Shown: positions 38,888 through 47,087 of the stretch, piece after piece
How positions within the stretch are numbered: position 1 is the stretch's first letter
Layout: each line of letters opens with the position of its first letter
Assembly (NCBI RefSeq): GCF_002356355.1
Contig: NZ_AP018052.1
Coordinates: 496,001-560,000, forward strand
Reading direction: 5' to 3'
DNA: 64,000 nt
DNA from: Thiohalobacter thiocyanaticus
Lineage (GTDB): Bacteria; Pseudomonadota; Gammaproteobacteria; Thiohalobacterales; Thiohalobacteraceae
Program-made: the position numbers and the translations under genes
Notes under the pieces: generated by a model
Seen by the model: only the letters and a program-made list of their open reading frames with translations
What the model was told of the DNA's origin: nothing
Databases searched by the model: none

Positions 38888-38905
38888 GCTTATCGGGAGA
38901 TAAGC
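38888..38905. promoter_or_regulatory. Perfect dyad upstream of the Met-rich protein
   Basis: GCTTATC and GATAAGC form a perfect inverted repeat around GGGA in the 143-base gap before the Met-rich gene. It could be an operator or a short RNA hairpin. No U-run follows. Confidence 0.4.
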
Positions 38906-38961
38906 CGGCTCCCGGAAATGCTCAGCAAGTACCCTGTTCCGGCAATGAAAGGAGGAATGTC

Positions 38962-39474
38962 ATGAAGTCCATGATTAGCGCAATGTTGATTACTCTGAGT
39001 GTTTCCGCGCCTGCAGCGATTGCTGCTGATAATGGCGGCATGATGAACATGCAGAAGCGGATGCAGGACATGGATCACACCATGGAACAGGCCCGCAACG
39101 CCAAGAACGAAAGTCATCGCCATGACATGATGGAAAAGCACATGAAGCAGATGCGCGAAACCATGAAGGAAATGCATCAGATGTCCGGTGGCCGCGGCAG
39201 CATGATGGAGAACATGGGCGGCGGCATGGGCATGATGGGCGGCTCGAAACAGGGCGGCGGCATGATGGATGGCTCAGGAAAGAGCGGTGGAATGATGGGT
39301 GGCCAGAAGGGCATGCATGATGACGGAATGAAAGGAAAGTCGGACTCACGCATGTCGGACGGCATGATGAGCGAGAAGGTTCAGCACATGGATCGTCGCA
39401 TGGACATGATGCAGATGATGATGGACCAGATGATGGAGCATCAGCAGGAGCACGAAAGGATGCACAACCGTTAG
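38962..39474 (+). CDS. Secreted methionine-rich protein, probable periplasmic Cu(I) binder
   Basis: The 170-residue protein has a signal peptide (MKSMISAMLITLSVSAPAAIAA) and a low-complexity mature part full of MM, GGMM and HMD motifs (for example GGGMGMMGGSKQGGGMMD and MDRRMDMMQMMMDQMM), with many His. Clustered methionines of this kind bind Cu(I) or Ag(I) in the oxidising periplasm. AAAGGAGG lies 6 bases before the ATG. It is not homologous to a named family that I can recognise; the function is inferred from composition and neighbours. Confidence 0.75.
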   Translation: MKSMISAMLITLSVSAPAAIAADNGGMMNMQKRMQDMDHTMEQARNAKNESHRHDMMEKHMKQMRETMKEMHQMSGGRGSMMENMGGGMGMMGGSKQGGGMMDGSGKSGGMMGGQKGMHDDGMKGKSDSRMSDGMMSEKVQHMDRRMDMMQMMMDQMMEHQQEHERMHNR

Positions 39475-39550
39475 TGGATCCGGGGAGGGCGGTTTTGCGC
39501 TCTCCCCGCCGCTAGTACCAATATGATTGATTACTACATGAGGAAGAATC

Positions 39551-39781
39551 ATGCATTCTGATGACTGGGGCTGGGGCTTCTTCGGACACGGCTTCGGCCT
39601 GATATTCTGGATTGTGGCGATCGTGCTCGTCGTCGGCCTGGTCGTGGGGCTGAGCGGCAGGGGCGGAGGGGACGGGGGGCGCAGCACACCCAGTGCCCGC
39701 GAGATCCTGAAGGAGCGCTATGCCAGAGGCGAAATCGATAAAGAAGAATATGAACGCAAAATGAAGGATCTGGATCGTTGA
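39551..39781 (+). CDS. Small membrane protein with SHOCT domain
   Basis: The 76-residue protein has a single transmembrane helix (residues 15-33: GLIFWIVAIVLVVGLVVGL), a glycine linker and a C-terminal SHOCT motif (AREILKERYARGEIDKEEYERKMKDL). SHOCT domains occur at the ends of many membrane proteins and probably mediate oligomerisation. Such proteins are common next to copper resistance genes. The role is unknown. Confidence 0.85.
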   Translation: MHSDDWGWGFFGHGFGLIFWIVAIVLVVGLVVGLSGRGGGDGGRSTPSAREILKERYARGEIDKEEYERKMKDLDR

Positions 39782-39833
39782 GGGGCGGTGCCGCTCCAGC
39801 ACGGTCCGGGCGGAAATTTACCCGGGAATACAA

Positions 39834-40538
39834 ATGAAAGAGCCTCGAGTCAAAATCGATTATTTTTCGGATCTGTTGTGTGTATGGGCCTACGGCGCGC
39901 AGATCAAGCTGGATGAGCTGCGGCGCGCGTTCGGTGACAAAGTCCTTGTTCGGCACCATTACATCCCACTGTTCGGGGACACGGCGAGCCGCATAGGCGA
40001 GGGCTGGCGGGACCGCGGCGGGTTCGAAGGCTTCGGCAGGCATGTGCGTGAGACTGCCGGCACATGGGATCATGTCGAGATCAACCCTGAGATCTGGCAG
40101 CGCAACGTGCCGGCCTCATCCGTACCGGCCCATGTCTTTGTCAAGGCGGCCCAGCTGCTGGAATCCGACGGGGAACTGGATACTGCAGTGCCTGGAGATT
40201 CAGTGCGCTCAGGCGCCGAGGAGCTCGCCTGGCGGTTGCGGGAAAGGTTCTTCCGGGATGCCGGGAATATCGCTGATCGAGCCGTGCAGGACGATACCGC
40301 TGCGTCCCTGGGCCTGCCCATGGAGAAGCTGAGCGAGCGCATCGATTCCGGCCGGGCCCATGCCGCCGCCCACCTGGACCTGCAGGCAAAGGAGCTGCAT
40401 CAGGTGCCGGGCAGCCCCTGCCTGGTGCTGAACGAGGGCCGGCAGCGGCTGTACGGCAATGTGGGTTACCGTGTGATCGAGGCCAATGTCATGCAGTTGC
40501 TCAGTGATCCGCTGTACGGTCAGGCCAGCTGGTGCTGA
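39834..40538 (+). CDS. DsbA-family oxidoreductase with only one active-site cysteine
   Basis: The 234-residue protein has a DsbA/2-hydroxychromene isomerase-like thioredoxin fold with a large helical insertion. The N-terminal motif is FSDLLCVWAYG, so the CxxC position reads CVWA and the second cysteine is missing; the cis-proline region is VPGSPCLVLNEG. There is no signal peptide, so it is cytoplasmic. It is likely an isomerase or glutathione-transferase-like enzyme rather than a disulfide oxidase. It precedes the CDF transporter by 13 bases. Confidence 0.75.
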   Translation: MKEPRVKIDYFSDLLCVWAYGAQIKLDELRRAFGDKVLVRHHYIPLFGDTASRIGEGWRDRGGFEGFGRHVRETAGTWDHVEINPEIWQRNVPASSVPAHVFVKAAQLLESDGELDTAVPGDSVRSGAEELAWRLRERFFRDAGNIADRAVQDDTAASLGLPMEKLSERIDSGRAHAAAHLDLQAKELHQVPGSPCLVLNEGRQRLYGNVGYRVIEANVMQLLSDPLYGQASWC

Positions 40539-40551
40539 GGGTGCGGCAGCC

Positions 40552-41496
40552 ATGAACGAGCATGCGCATGCAACGGGCCACGCCGGGCACATGCCGTCGA
40601 GCGGGCGCGGAATGGCGATATCGGCCTGGCTGACCGGGATCTATTTCATCATTGAGATGGGCATCGGTATCTGGACCGGTTCCATCGCCGTGATCTCGGA
40701 TGCCTTTCACACCTTCTCCGCCGTGGGCGGGGTGCTCGTGGCCATCATCGCCGCGCGGCTGGCCCGCCGGCCCGCCGACGAGGATCGCAGTTTCGGCTGG
40801 TACCGGGCGGAGATCATCGGCGCCCTGGTCAATGGCGGCTTTCTGCTCGGCATGGCCCTGGTGGTCATCGTTATGGGCGCGATGCGCCTGGCCGACCCGA
40901 TTGAACTGCCCACAGGCCCGATGCTGCTGGCCGCGGCCGGCGGCCTGGTGACCGAGTTCATCTCCCTCGGTCTTATCTGGAAGGAGAGTCGCAGCGACCT
41001 CAACGTCAAGGGTGCGCTGTGGCATATCATCCAGACCTTCGTCGGCAGCCTGCTCATCATCGTCACCGCAGTGGTGATCCGTTACACCGGGTTCCTGTTG
41101 ATCGATCCCATCCTGGGCATGGCCTTCGGATTCGTGCTGCTGTGGGCGAGCTGGGGCATCCTGCGGGATGCCGCGCATCTGCTGATGGAGGGCACGCCGG
41201 CGGACGTGAGCCTGGCGGAGGTGGTCGAGGCCCTGGAGAAACAGGATGGCGTCGAGGATGCGCATCATGTTCATGCCTGGGCGCTGACCAGCGGACGCTA
41301 TGTGTTTTCCGGGCATATCCGTGCCGCCGACGGGGCGGATCCCCAACAGGTGCTGTCCGCAGCCGTCGCCATGCTAAAGGAGCGGTTCCGCTTCTTCTTT
41401 GTCACCCTGCAGGTCGAAACCGAACGCCTGGATGAATCGGGTGCGGAGGCGATCGACGTGGCGCATGGGCGAGGGGGTGCCGGATCCAGATCATGA
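40552..41496 (+). CDS. CDF-family cation transporter with altered metal site
   Basis: The 314-residue cation diffusion facilitator has a His-rich start (MNEHAHATGHAGH), six membrane segments and a C-terminal cytoplasmic domain with DAHHVHAWAL. In the ZitB/CzcD-type transport site, His and Asp pairs (HxxxD) normally lie in helices 2 and 5. Here helix 2 reads Asp50-Ala-Phe-His53-Thr-Phe-Ser-Ala57 and helix 5 reads His158-Ile-Ile-Gln-Thr162. Both aspartates are replaced, so two of the four zinc ligands are lost. It may carry a different ion or act in sensing. Confidence 0.85.
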   Translation: MNEHAHATGHAGHMPSSGRGMAISAWLTGIYFIIEMGIGIWTGSIAVISDAFHTFSAVGGVLVAIIAARLARRPADEDRSFGWYRAEIIGALVNGGFLLGMALVVIVMGAMRLADPIELPTGPMLLAAAGGLVTEFISLGLIWKESRSDLNVKGALWHIIQTFVGSLLIIVTAVVIRYTGFLLIDPILGMAFGFVLLWASWGILRDAAHLLMEGTPADVSLAEVVEALEKQDGVEDAHHVHAWALTSGRYVFSGHIRAADGADPQQVLSAAVAMLKERFRFFFVTLQVETERLDESGAEAIDVAHGRGGAGSRS

Positions 41497-41537
41497 ATCC
41501 CGTCCCGCTGTTGTTGCGCGTTACCCTTTGCCCTGCT

Positions 41538-41557
41538 ATGCACATGGTTTCGTGCAT
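41538..41557. promoter_or_regulatory. Dyad upstream of the multicopper oxidase gene
   Basis: ATGCAC (41538-41543) and GTGCAT (41552-41557) form an inverted repeat around eight bases in the 180-base gap before the multicopper oxidase gene. It is a candidate operator. I cannot match it to a known copper box. Confidence 0.35.
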
Positions 41558-41676
41558 TGGGTCGGAAATGATGTGCTAGGGTGTGAATCCGGGTTGCATA
41601 GGGCCAATCGTCCCGGGTAATCAATCCGGAACACAATCCGTGGTTGTAACTCCGGAATGTCTTTCAGCAGGTGAGT

Positions 41677-43521
41677 ATGATGGAAAGCAAAACGAAGCCC
41701 CCCGGGCTTGGGGTTCTCTCCCGACGACAATTCATACAGGCGGCCTCGCTGGCTTCGCTGGGCCTGTACTTTCCAGGGGTGCTCACCGCTAAACCTTCGG
41801 GCGTGCCTGGTCATGCCGGAGAATTCGGCGAACTGAATGCCACCGACCCCGGCGGTATCGATCTCTATCTCGAATACCGTGACCTGCTCGTCGGCGGCAA
41901 GCCCGGGCGGGCCATTGCCATCAACGGCTCCATCCCCGGCCCTGTCATCCGCATGCAGGAAGGCAGGGAGGCGCTCATTCGCGTCCACAACCGCCTGAAT
42001 GAATCGACCTCGATCCACTGGCACGGCATTCTGCTGCCGTTCAACATGGACGGGGTGCCGGGCATCAGTTTCCCCGGCATTCCTGCCAACGAGACGTTCA
42101 CCTATCGCTACCCGGTCCGCCAGAACGGCACTTACTGGTATCACAGTCATACCGGTCTGCAGGAGCAGCTGGGGCATTACGGCCAGCTCATTGTCGAGCC
42201 GGCCGGGCCGGATCCGGTGGAATACGATATTGAGTATTCCATTGTTCTGTCCGACTGGACCTTCGAGGATCCGCATCGGGTGCTCTGGAAGCTCAAGACC
42301 ATGGAGGGCTACTACAATTTCCAGCGGCCCACCCTGGCCAATATCGACGAACAGATGCGGGCGACCGGCATGTCCATGTCCGAGGTGCTGCAAAAGCGCC
42401 TGGCCTGGGACCGGATGCGCATGGACCCGACCGATATCGCGGATATCACGGGCGCGACCTATACCTACCTGATGAACGGCAAGGCGGCGCATGAGAATCC
42501 GACCTTTATCGCCAGGCCCGGCCAACGGGTGCGCCTGCGCATCGCCAATGCCTCCACCATGACCTTCTATGATGTCCGCATTCCGGGGCTGCCGATGACG
42601 GTGGTGCAGGCCGACGGTCAGAATGTCAAACCCGTTGAGACCGACGAACTGAGGATCGCGGTGGCGGAAACCTATGATGTGGTGGTGACACTGCCGGATG
42701 ACCGGGCTTACACACTGTTTGCCGAGACCATGGACCGCAGCGGTTACGCCCGCGGTACGCTTGCTCCTCGTCAGGGCATGGCCGCCGCAGTGCCTGAACA
42801 GAGACGGCGACCGATGCTGACTATGGCGGATATGGGCATGATGCACGACGGCGGGCATGGGGGTGATCAGGCAATGCACGATGGGATGCATGCGGCCGGT
42901 GTGTCTGAGCCCATGTCACATCAGGACGATGGGGAATTGCCGGTCACCAACCTCCCGGACCGCATCAGGCACGGCCCGGATGAACATGGCCCGGCCAGTA
43001 TCACCATGGCCGCTACCGCCTACCGTCGCCTCGACTACCCGGGGGCGGGATTGGGCGAAGACGGCTGGCGGGTCCTGACCTACAGCCAGCTGCGTGCCCT
43101 GGAGCGGCCGTACGGACGTCGTCCCCCGACGCGCGAGTTCGATCTGCACCTGACCGGCAACATGCACAAGTACATCTGGGGCTTCGACGGCAGGAAGTGG
43201 TCGGAATCGGACATGATCCGCTTCCAGTACGGCGAACGGCTCCGTATCAACATGATCAATGACACCATGATGAGTCACCCCATCCACCTGCATGGCATGT
43301 GGATGGACCTGTATGCAGGTGCCGACGATTACGGTGACAATCCACGCAAGCATACGGTGATCGTCCAGCCGGCCGAGTTGCTGACCGTGGACATTCTGGT
43401 CGACGCCCCAGGACAGTGGGCTTTCCACTGTCACCTGCTGTATCACATGGAGGCCGGCATGTTCCGCACTGTCGCAGTGGTCAGGTCGCTGGAAGGAGGG
43501 CCGATCGATGTCGGCGCCTGA
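41677..43521 (+). CDS. pcoA: Multicopper oxidase CopA/PcoA (Tat-exported)
   Basis: The 614-residue protein has a Tat signal (SRRQFIQAA, Arg16-Arg17), three cupredoxin domains and all copper ligand motifs: SIHWHG, WYHSHTG, HPIHLHGMW and HCHLLYHMEAGM. A Met/His-rich insertion around residues 385-425 (MADMGMMHDGGHGGDQAMHDGMH) is typical of copper-resistance oxidases, which oxidise Cu(I) to Cu(II) in the periplasm. The ATG at 41677 follows AGGTGA well; a GTG two codons earlier is less likely. It overlaps the next gene by 14 bases. Confidence 0.95.
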   Translation: MMESKTKPPGLGVLSRRQFIQAASLASLGLYFPGVLTAKPSGVPGHAGEFGELNATDPGGIDLYLEYRDLLVGGKPGRAIAINGSIPGPVIRMQEGREALIRVHNRLNESTSIHWHGILLPFNMDGVPGISFPGIPANETFTYRYPVRQNGTYWYHSHTGLQEQLGHYGQLIVEPAGPDPVEYDIEYSIVLSDWTFEDPHRVLWKLKTMEGYYNFQRPTLANIDEQMRATGMSMSEVLQKRLAWDRMRMDPTDIADITGATYTYLMNGKAAHENPTFIARPGQRVRLRIANASTMTFYDVRIPGLPMTVVQADGQNVKPVETDELRIAVAETYDVVVTLPDDRAYTLFAETMDRSGYARGTLAPRQGMAAAVPEQRRRPMLTMADMGMMHDGGHGGDQAMHDGMHAAGVSEPMSHQDDGELPVTNLPDRIRHGPDEHGPASITMAATAYRRLDYPGAGLGEDGWRVLTYSQLRALERPYGRRPPTREFDLHLTGNMHKYIWGFDGRKWSESDMIRFQYGERLRINMINDTMMSHPIHLHGMWMDLYAGADDYGDNPRKHTVIVQPAELLTVDILVDAPGQWAFHCHLLYHMEAGMFRTVAVVRSLEGGPIDVGA

Positions 43522-44434
43522 AGTGAGCACTCCCGTGATTCCTGTCCCTCTCTTCCTGCTGGCGGCGACCGCACTCATGCCCTGCGGCGCCCTGGCTCAG
43601 GATCGCGGTGACATGCCGGAGACCTCGGACCGCCCCATGCACTATGAGTCGGCCCGGCAGCATGAGGGAGAGCCGCCGTCAGTGGAAAATCCGCCCGTAC
43701 CCGAGGGCATGACGCTGGAGGAGGCGTTCAAGTACGCCGAGACCCCGCCACCGTCTGATTATCCCCGGACGGTCCCGGATGACCGTGTCTACGTCTTTAC
43801 CTTCATCGAACAGCTTGAATACCGGCTGGAGGCGGATGACGCGTCCGATCACCTCGGTTGGGAGGCGCAGGGCTGGGTCGGTAAGGACTTCCACAAGTTC
43901 TGGTGGAAGCAGGAAGGCGAGGCGGTGTTCGAGGGCACGGACGAGGGGGAGTCGGAAACCGACCTGCTCTATTCGCGACTCATCACGCCCTTCTGGAATC
44001 TTCAGGCCGGCGTCCAGTACGCCAATGGCTGGGAGGGCGGCAGCTACGAGGACCGGTGGTCCGCCGTGGCCGGGGTCCAGGGGCTGGCGCCCTACAAGTT
44101 CGAACTCGACAATGCCCTGTACCTGTCGGAAGACGGGGATGTGACCGTCGAGTTTGAGGGTGAATACGACCTCCGGATCACCCAGCGGCTGGTATTGCAG
44201 CCGCGCGCCGAACTGGCCGTCGCAGCACAGGATATCTCTGAACGCAGTCTTGGTGCGGGCCTGACGGATGTCAGTCTGGATCTGCGGCTGCGCTATGAAA
44301 TCAGGCGCGAATTCGCCCCTTATGTCGGCATCCGCTACCGGACGCTGACCGGCGAGACAGAAGATATTGCTGACGCGGCCGGGCAGGAATCCGACTTCCT
44401 CTACTTCATGGGTGGATTGCGCTTCGCTTTCTAG
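43508..44434 (+). CDS. pcoB: Outer membrane copper resistance protein CopB/PcoB
   Basis: The 308-residue protein has a signal peptide ending near GALAQ, an acidic N-terminal segment and then the CopB/PcoB beta-barrel signatures (DDRVYVFTFIEQLEYRLE, LLYSRLITPFWNLQAGVQY and a C-terminal GGLRFAF ending in Phe, typical of outer membrane insertion). Unlike many CopB proteins it lacks a long Met-rich repeat region. It is translationally coupled to the oxidase. It is an outer membrane partner for copper efflux or sequestration. Confidence 0.93.
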   Translation: MSAPEVSTPVIPVPLFLLAATALMPCGALAQDRGDMPETSDRPMHYESARQHEGEPPSVENPPVPEGMTLEEAFKYAETPPPSDYPRTVPDDRVYVFTFIEQLEYRLEADDASDHLGWEAQGWVGKDFHKFWWKQEGEAVFEGTDEGESETDLLYSRLITPFWNLQAGVQYANGWEGGSYEDRWSAVAGVQGLAPYKFELDNALYLSEDGDVTVEFEGEYDLRITQRLVLQPRAELAVAAQDISERSLGAGLTDVSLDLRLRYEIRREFAPYVGIRYRTLTGETEDIADAAGQESDFLYFMGGLRFAF

Positions 44435-44543
44435 ATCAATCTGTGCGGCGATGCGGCGTCGACGCAGTCCTTATCTGTTTTCTAGCCACAGGGCAGGCTT
44501 GTTATACTCCCGGACAGCGATGTTCAACCGATTGGAGGTATCC

Positions 44544-44933
44544 ATGTACGGATTCAATGTGAAGTTCAATGGTGATTTCGATACGGCCATCGACAAGGTG
44601 ACCGAAGAACTGGGCAAGGAAGGCTTCGGGGTGCTGACCGAGATCGACGTCAGCGCCACGCTGAAGAAGAAACTCGACATCGATCGCGCGCCCTACAGGA
44701 TCCTGGGGGCCTGCAACCCGAAGCTGGCCAACCAGGCGCTGGAGGCCGATCCCGATATCGGCCTGCTGCTGCCCTGCAATGTCGTGGTGCGGCAGGAGGA
44801 CGACGGCAGCGTGACGGTCGGATTCATGGATCCCTCGGCCGTGCTCAAACTGGTGGAAAAAGAAGGTGTTGAAGCCCTGGCCGCTGAGGTGCGCACACGC
44901 CTTGAGCGGGTCCGCGACGCCCTGGCGGCCTGA
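44544..44933 (+). CDS. DUF302 protein (cytoplasmic)
   Basis: The 129-residue protein is a single DUF302 domain: FDTAIDKVTEELGKEGFGVLTEIDVSATLKKKLD, then YRILGACNPKLANQAL and GLLLPCNVVVRQ. It has no signal peptide, so it is cytoplasmic. DUF302 proteins have a fold resembling a small alpha/beta dimer of unknown biochemical function and are common in copper/redox loci. A TATACT box at 44503-44508 suggests its own promoter. A secreted DUF302 protein with different control is encoded at 50919. Confidence 0.9.
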   Translation: MYGFNVKFNGDFDTAIDKVTEELGKEGFGVLTEIDVSATLKKKLDIDRAPYRILGACNPKLANQALEADPDIGLLLPCNVVVRQEDDGSVTVGFMDPSAVLKLVEKEGVEALAAEVRTRLERVRDALAA

Positions 44934-45013
44934 GGCCCGGCGGCGGGCCGCTAAGGCCTGTGGCAATCCGGGCCGCTTTTGTTATAGTCAGATCAGACAC
45001 GCCGGGACCTGCC

Positions 45014-45349
45014 ATGAACCTGCCCAGACATGCCGTCTTTCCCCTGCTGGAGGCCAACGAGCCGCTGTTCAAGCGCGCGCCGAGCGTGGACGGCGACGGC
45101 CAGATCCTCAGCGATTTCATGATGCTGATCCCGGGGCTGCGGGAAAAGCCGCGCCAGCTGCTGCAGCGCACCCTGGACGACATCCAGGCCGTCCTGGCCT
45201 GTTTCCAGGAAGTCGTGGTCTTTGCCGAACTCAACCTCAAGCTCAACCTGCTCTGGATCAGCATGCGTCCGGTGACCGGCATGCGCAACGAGATCGCCTG
45301 GGCGGTGCAGAACCGGGTGCCCGAGGCCAAGCTCATCAGCCACATCTGA
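45014..45349 (+). CDS. Conserved hypothetical protein, 111 residues
   Basis: The protein has no signal peptide or membrane segment. It is rich in hydrophobic helices with a conserved-looking block LKLNLLWISMRPVTGMRNEIAWAVQNRVPEAKLISHI. I do not recognise a family. It is separated from the DUF302 gene by 80 bases and has a TATAGT box (about 44984-44989) before it. The ATG at 45014 gives the most natural start; an earlier in-frame ATG adds an unlikely extension. Confidence 0.65.
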   Translation: MNLPRHAVFPLLEANEPLFKRAPSVDGDGQILSDFMMLIPGLREKPRQLLQRTLDDIQAVLACFQEVVVFAELNLKLNLLWISMRPVTGMRNEIAWAVQNRVPEAKLISHI

Positions 45350-45483
45350 ACCACGCCCCTCCTGAACGGCCCCCGGTGTGAGCCCGGTCACATAACGGCG
45401 CAGTGACAGGCCGTGACAGGGACGCGGCCACGCCGGCCCGCTAACATGACTTCTGCTTGAACCAACGACACACAGGAGCAGTC

Positions 45484-45762
45484 ATGAAACGGACGACTAT
45501 TGCAGCATCTGTACTGGGTATGATCCTCTCCGGCAGCGCCTTGGTTGCCAGCGCCGACCACAACAGCCCCTGGGGCGAAGGTTGGGCCACGGACATGATG
45601 GATGTCCATGACGCCCGCCTGGATACCATGGACGACGATACTGTCACCGGCAACGAGTTCCTGGCCGATTCCCTGGTTTCCGCCGGCGGCGGTTCGCGGC
45701 CGGACACAGCCGGCGGCGGCATGGGCGCCGGTATGGGTGGCGGCATGCAGGGCGGTCGTTGA
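45484..45762 (+). CDS. Small secreted Gly/Met-rich protein
   Basis: The 92-residue protein has a signal peptide (KRTTIAASVLGMILSGSALVASA) and a mature part DHNSPWGEGWATDMMDVHDARLDTMDDD followed by a GGGMGAGMGGGMQGG tail. An AGGAG site precedes the ATG. No family is recognised. Its Met/Gly tail resembles the larger Met-rich protein of the island, so a periplasmic copper-related role is plausible. Confidence 0.65.
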   Translation: MKRTTIAASVLGMILSGSALVASADHNSPWGEGWATDMMDVHDARLDTMDDDTVTGNEFLADSLVSAGGGSRPDTAGGGMGAGMGGGMQGGR

Positions 45763-45785
45763 TCCCGACAGCCCGGTGGCTGTAC

Positions 45786-45824
45786 AAAGGAACGGGCGGG
45801 GTTGCACCCCCGCCCGTTCCTTTT
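45786..45824. terminator. Bidirectional intrinsic terminator
   Basis: A 16-base-pair perfect stem beginning AAAGGAACGGGCGGGG pairs around TTGCAC and runs into TTTT on the plus strand and AAA on the minus strand. It lies between two convergent genes, the Gly/Met-rich protein (plus) and the CBS protein (minus), and would stop both. Confidence 0.92.
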
Positions 45825-45841
45825 GCGTTCTCATCCCGGAC

Positions 45842-46261
45842 TCACACTTGCTGCAGCATCACGTGGGCGCTGAGCAGATCGCGCCAGCTCACGATGCCGA
45901 CCGGGTGGCCCCGATCGTTGACCACCGGCAGGCAGGACACACGCTGCTCCAGCATCAGGTTGCCGGCATAGGTGATGGCGGTATCCGGAGTGACCGTGAC
46001 CGGTTTGCGCGTCATCAATTGATGGACCGGTCGGCGCATGCGCTCGAGATCTGCCCGCGTTTCCGCGGGCGTGTCCAGATGCGGCCCGATCCAGCGCAGT
46101 ATGTCCCGGTCCGAGAGCACCCCCATGAGTCTGCGCTCCTCGACCACCAGCAGATGATGGAACCCGAGCTGCTTGAACAGGGTGTGCGCCGTGAGCAGGG
46201 TATCGTCCATGCGGATGGCCATCACCTCCTCGGTCATGATGTCCCCGATATTCATGGGCAT
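45842..46261 (-). CDS. CBS-domain protein
   Basis: The 139-residue protein consists of two CBS domains (IGDIMTEEVMAIRMDDTLLTA ... LLVVEERRLMGVLSDRDIL; then HQLMTRKPVTVTPDTAITYA ... CLPVVNDRGHPVGIVSWRDLLS), a Bateman module that would bind adenine nucleotides and act as a sensor. The start MPMNIGDIM at 46261 is preceded by GGAGGAGG at good spacing. It starts three bases after the stop of the glutamine-amidotransferase-like gene, so the two form an operon. Confidence 0.9.
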   Translation of the reverse strand: MPMNIGDIMTEEVMAIRMDDTLLTAHTLFKQLGFHHLLVVEERRLMGVLSDRDILRWIGPHLDTPAETRADLERMRRPVHQLMTRKPVTVTPDTAITYAGNLMLEQRVSCLPVVNDRGHPVGIVSWRDLLSAHVMLQQV

Positions 46262-46263
46262 GT

Positions 46264-46971
46264 TCAGACCTCCTCCGGGTTCGTCGCGGTGAACGCATCC
46301 ATCAGCTGCGCCATGAGGCGGTTGGCTCCGTTGAAGTGCGCCTCTGCAGCCAGCAGCTGCGTCTCGGTCTGACTGAACGGGCCGCAACCGAGCTGATCCC
46401 GGTGGCAGTCGATCAGAGCCTGCGCCCCGGCCGGGGTCATCTCCAGGTGGTACTGCAGCCCGAGTATCCGTCCTTCGTGCAGAAACCCCTGGTTGGGGCA
46501 GGCCTCGCTGCGGCCCAGGTGCACGGCCCCGGCCGGCAGTTCGAAGCTGTCGCCGTGCCAGTGAAAGGCCATGAATGTCTCGGGCAGGGCCGCGGCCAGC
46601 GCTGTGTCGGCGGCGGCCGGGCTGCGCTGGACCGGGAACCAGCCGATCTCCTTCTCGCCGCCGGTCAGCACCCGGGCCCCGAGCCGCTCGGCCAGCAGCT
46701 GGGCGCCCAGGCAGATGCCGAGCATCCGCGCCCTGCCGGCAAGCACGGCATCGAGGAAACGCTTCTCGGCAATCAGCCAGGGATGGTCGGCCTCGTCGTA
46801 TACCCCCATGGGTCCGCCCATGACGATGAGCAGGTCCAGTGCATCCGGCCGCGGCAGACCGTCGCCGGCATACAGGCGCGTGGCCGTGACCTGATGGTCG
46901 CCCCGCTGCAGCCAGTCCTGCAGGCTGCCCAGGCCCTCGTAGGGAACGTGTTGGAGAAAATGGACCCGCAA
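46264..46971 (-). CDS. Class I glutamine amidotransferase-like protein
   Basis: The 235-residue protein belongs to the GATase1/GuaA-N-like family. The nucleophile elbow is GICLGAQLL (Cys87) and the His/Glu pair is in LGLQYHLEMT. An oxyanion segment LLIVMGGPMGVYDE is present. No ammonia-accepting synthase is fused or adjacent, so it may hydrolyse gamma-glutamyl compounds or act as a peptidase. It is the first gene of the pair with the CBS protein. Confidence 0.88.
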   Translation of the reverse strand: MRVHFLQHVPYEGLGSLQDWLQRGDHQVTATRLYAGDGLPRPDALDLLIVMGGPMGVYDEADHPWLIAEKRFLDAVLAGRARMLGICLGAQLLAERLGARVLTGGEKEIGWFPVQRSPAAADTALAAALPETFMAFHWHGDSFELPAGAVHLGRSEACPNQGFLHEGRILGLQYHLEMTPAGAQALIDCHRDQLGCGPFSQTETQLLAAEAHFNGANRLMAQLMDAFTATNPEEV

Positions 46972-47003
46972 GTGCGTGCTCCTGTGTCGGAATGACCGAG
47001 TGC

Positions 47004-47087
47004 GTAGGATGGGTGAAGGCGCCCGCGCCGCAACCCATCACCGATGCGGGATCAATGATGGGTTGCGCTGCGCTCCACCCATCCTAC
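47004..47087. repeat. Intergenic inverted repeat, family E, overlapping a gene end
   Basis: Arms GTAGGATGGGTGAAGGCGC and its complement ending CCACCCATCCTAC mirror the copy at 23947-24028. The right end lies inside the last codons of the MOSC-domain gene, whose stop TAG (47084-47086) is supplied by the repeat. Confidence 0.85.
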
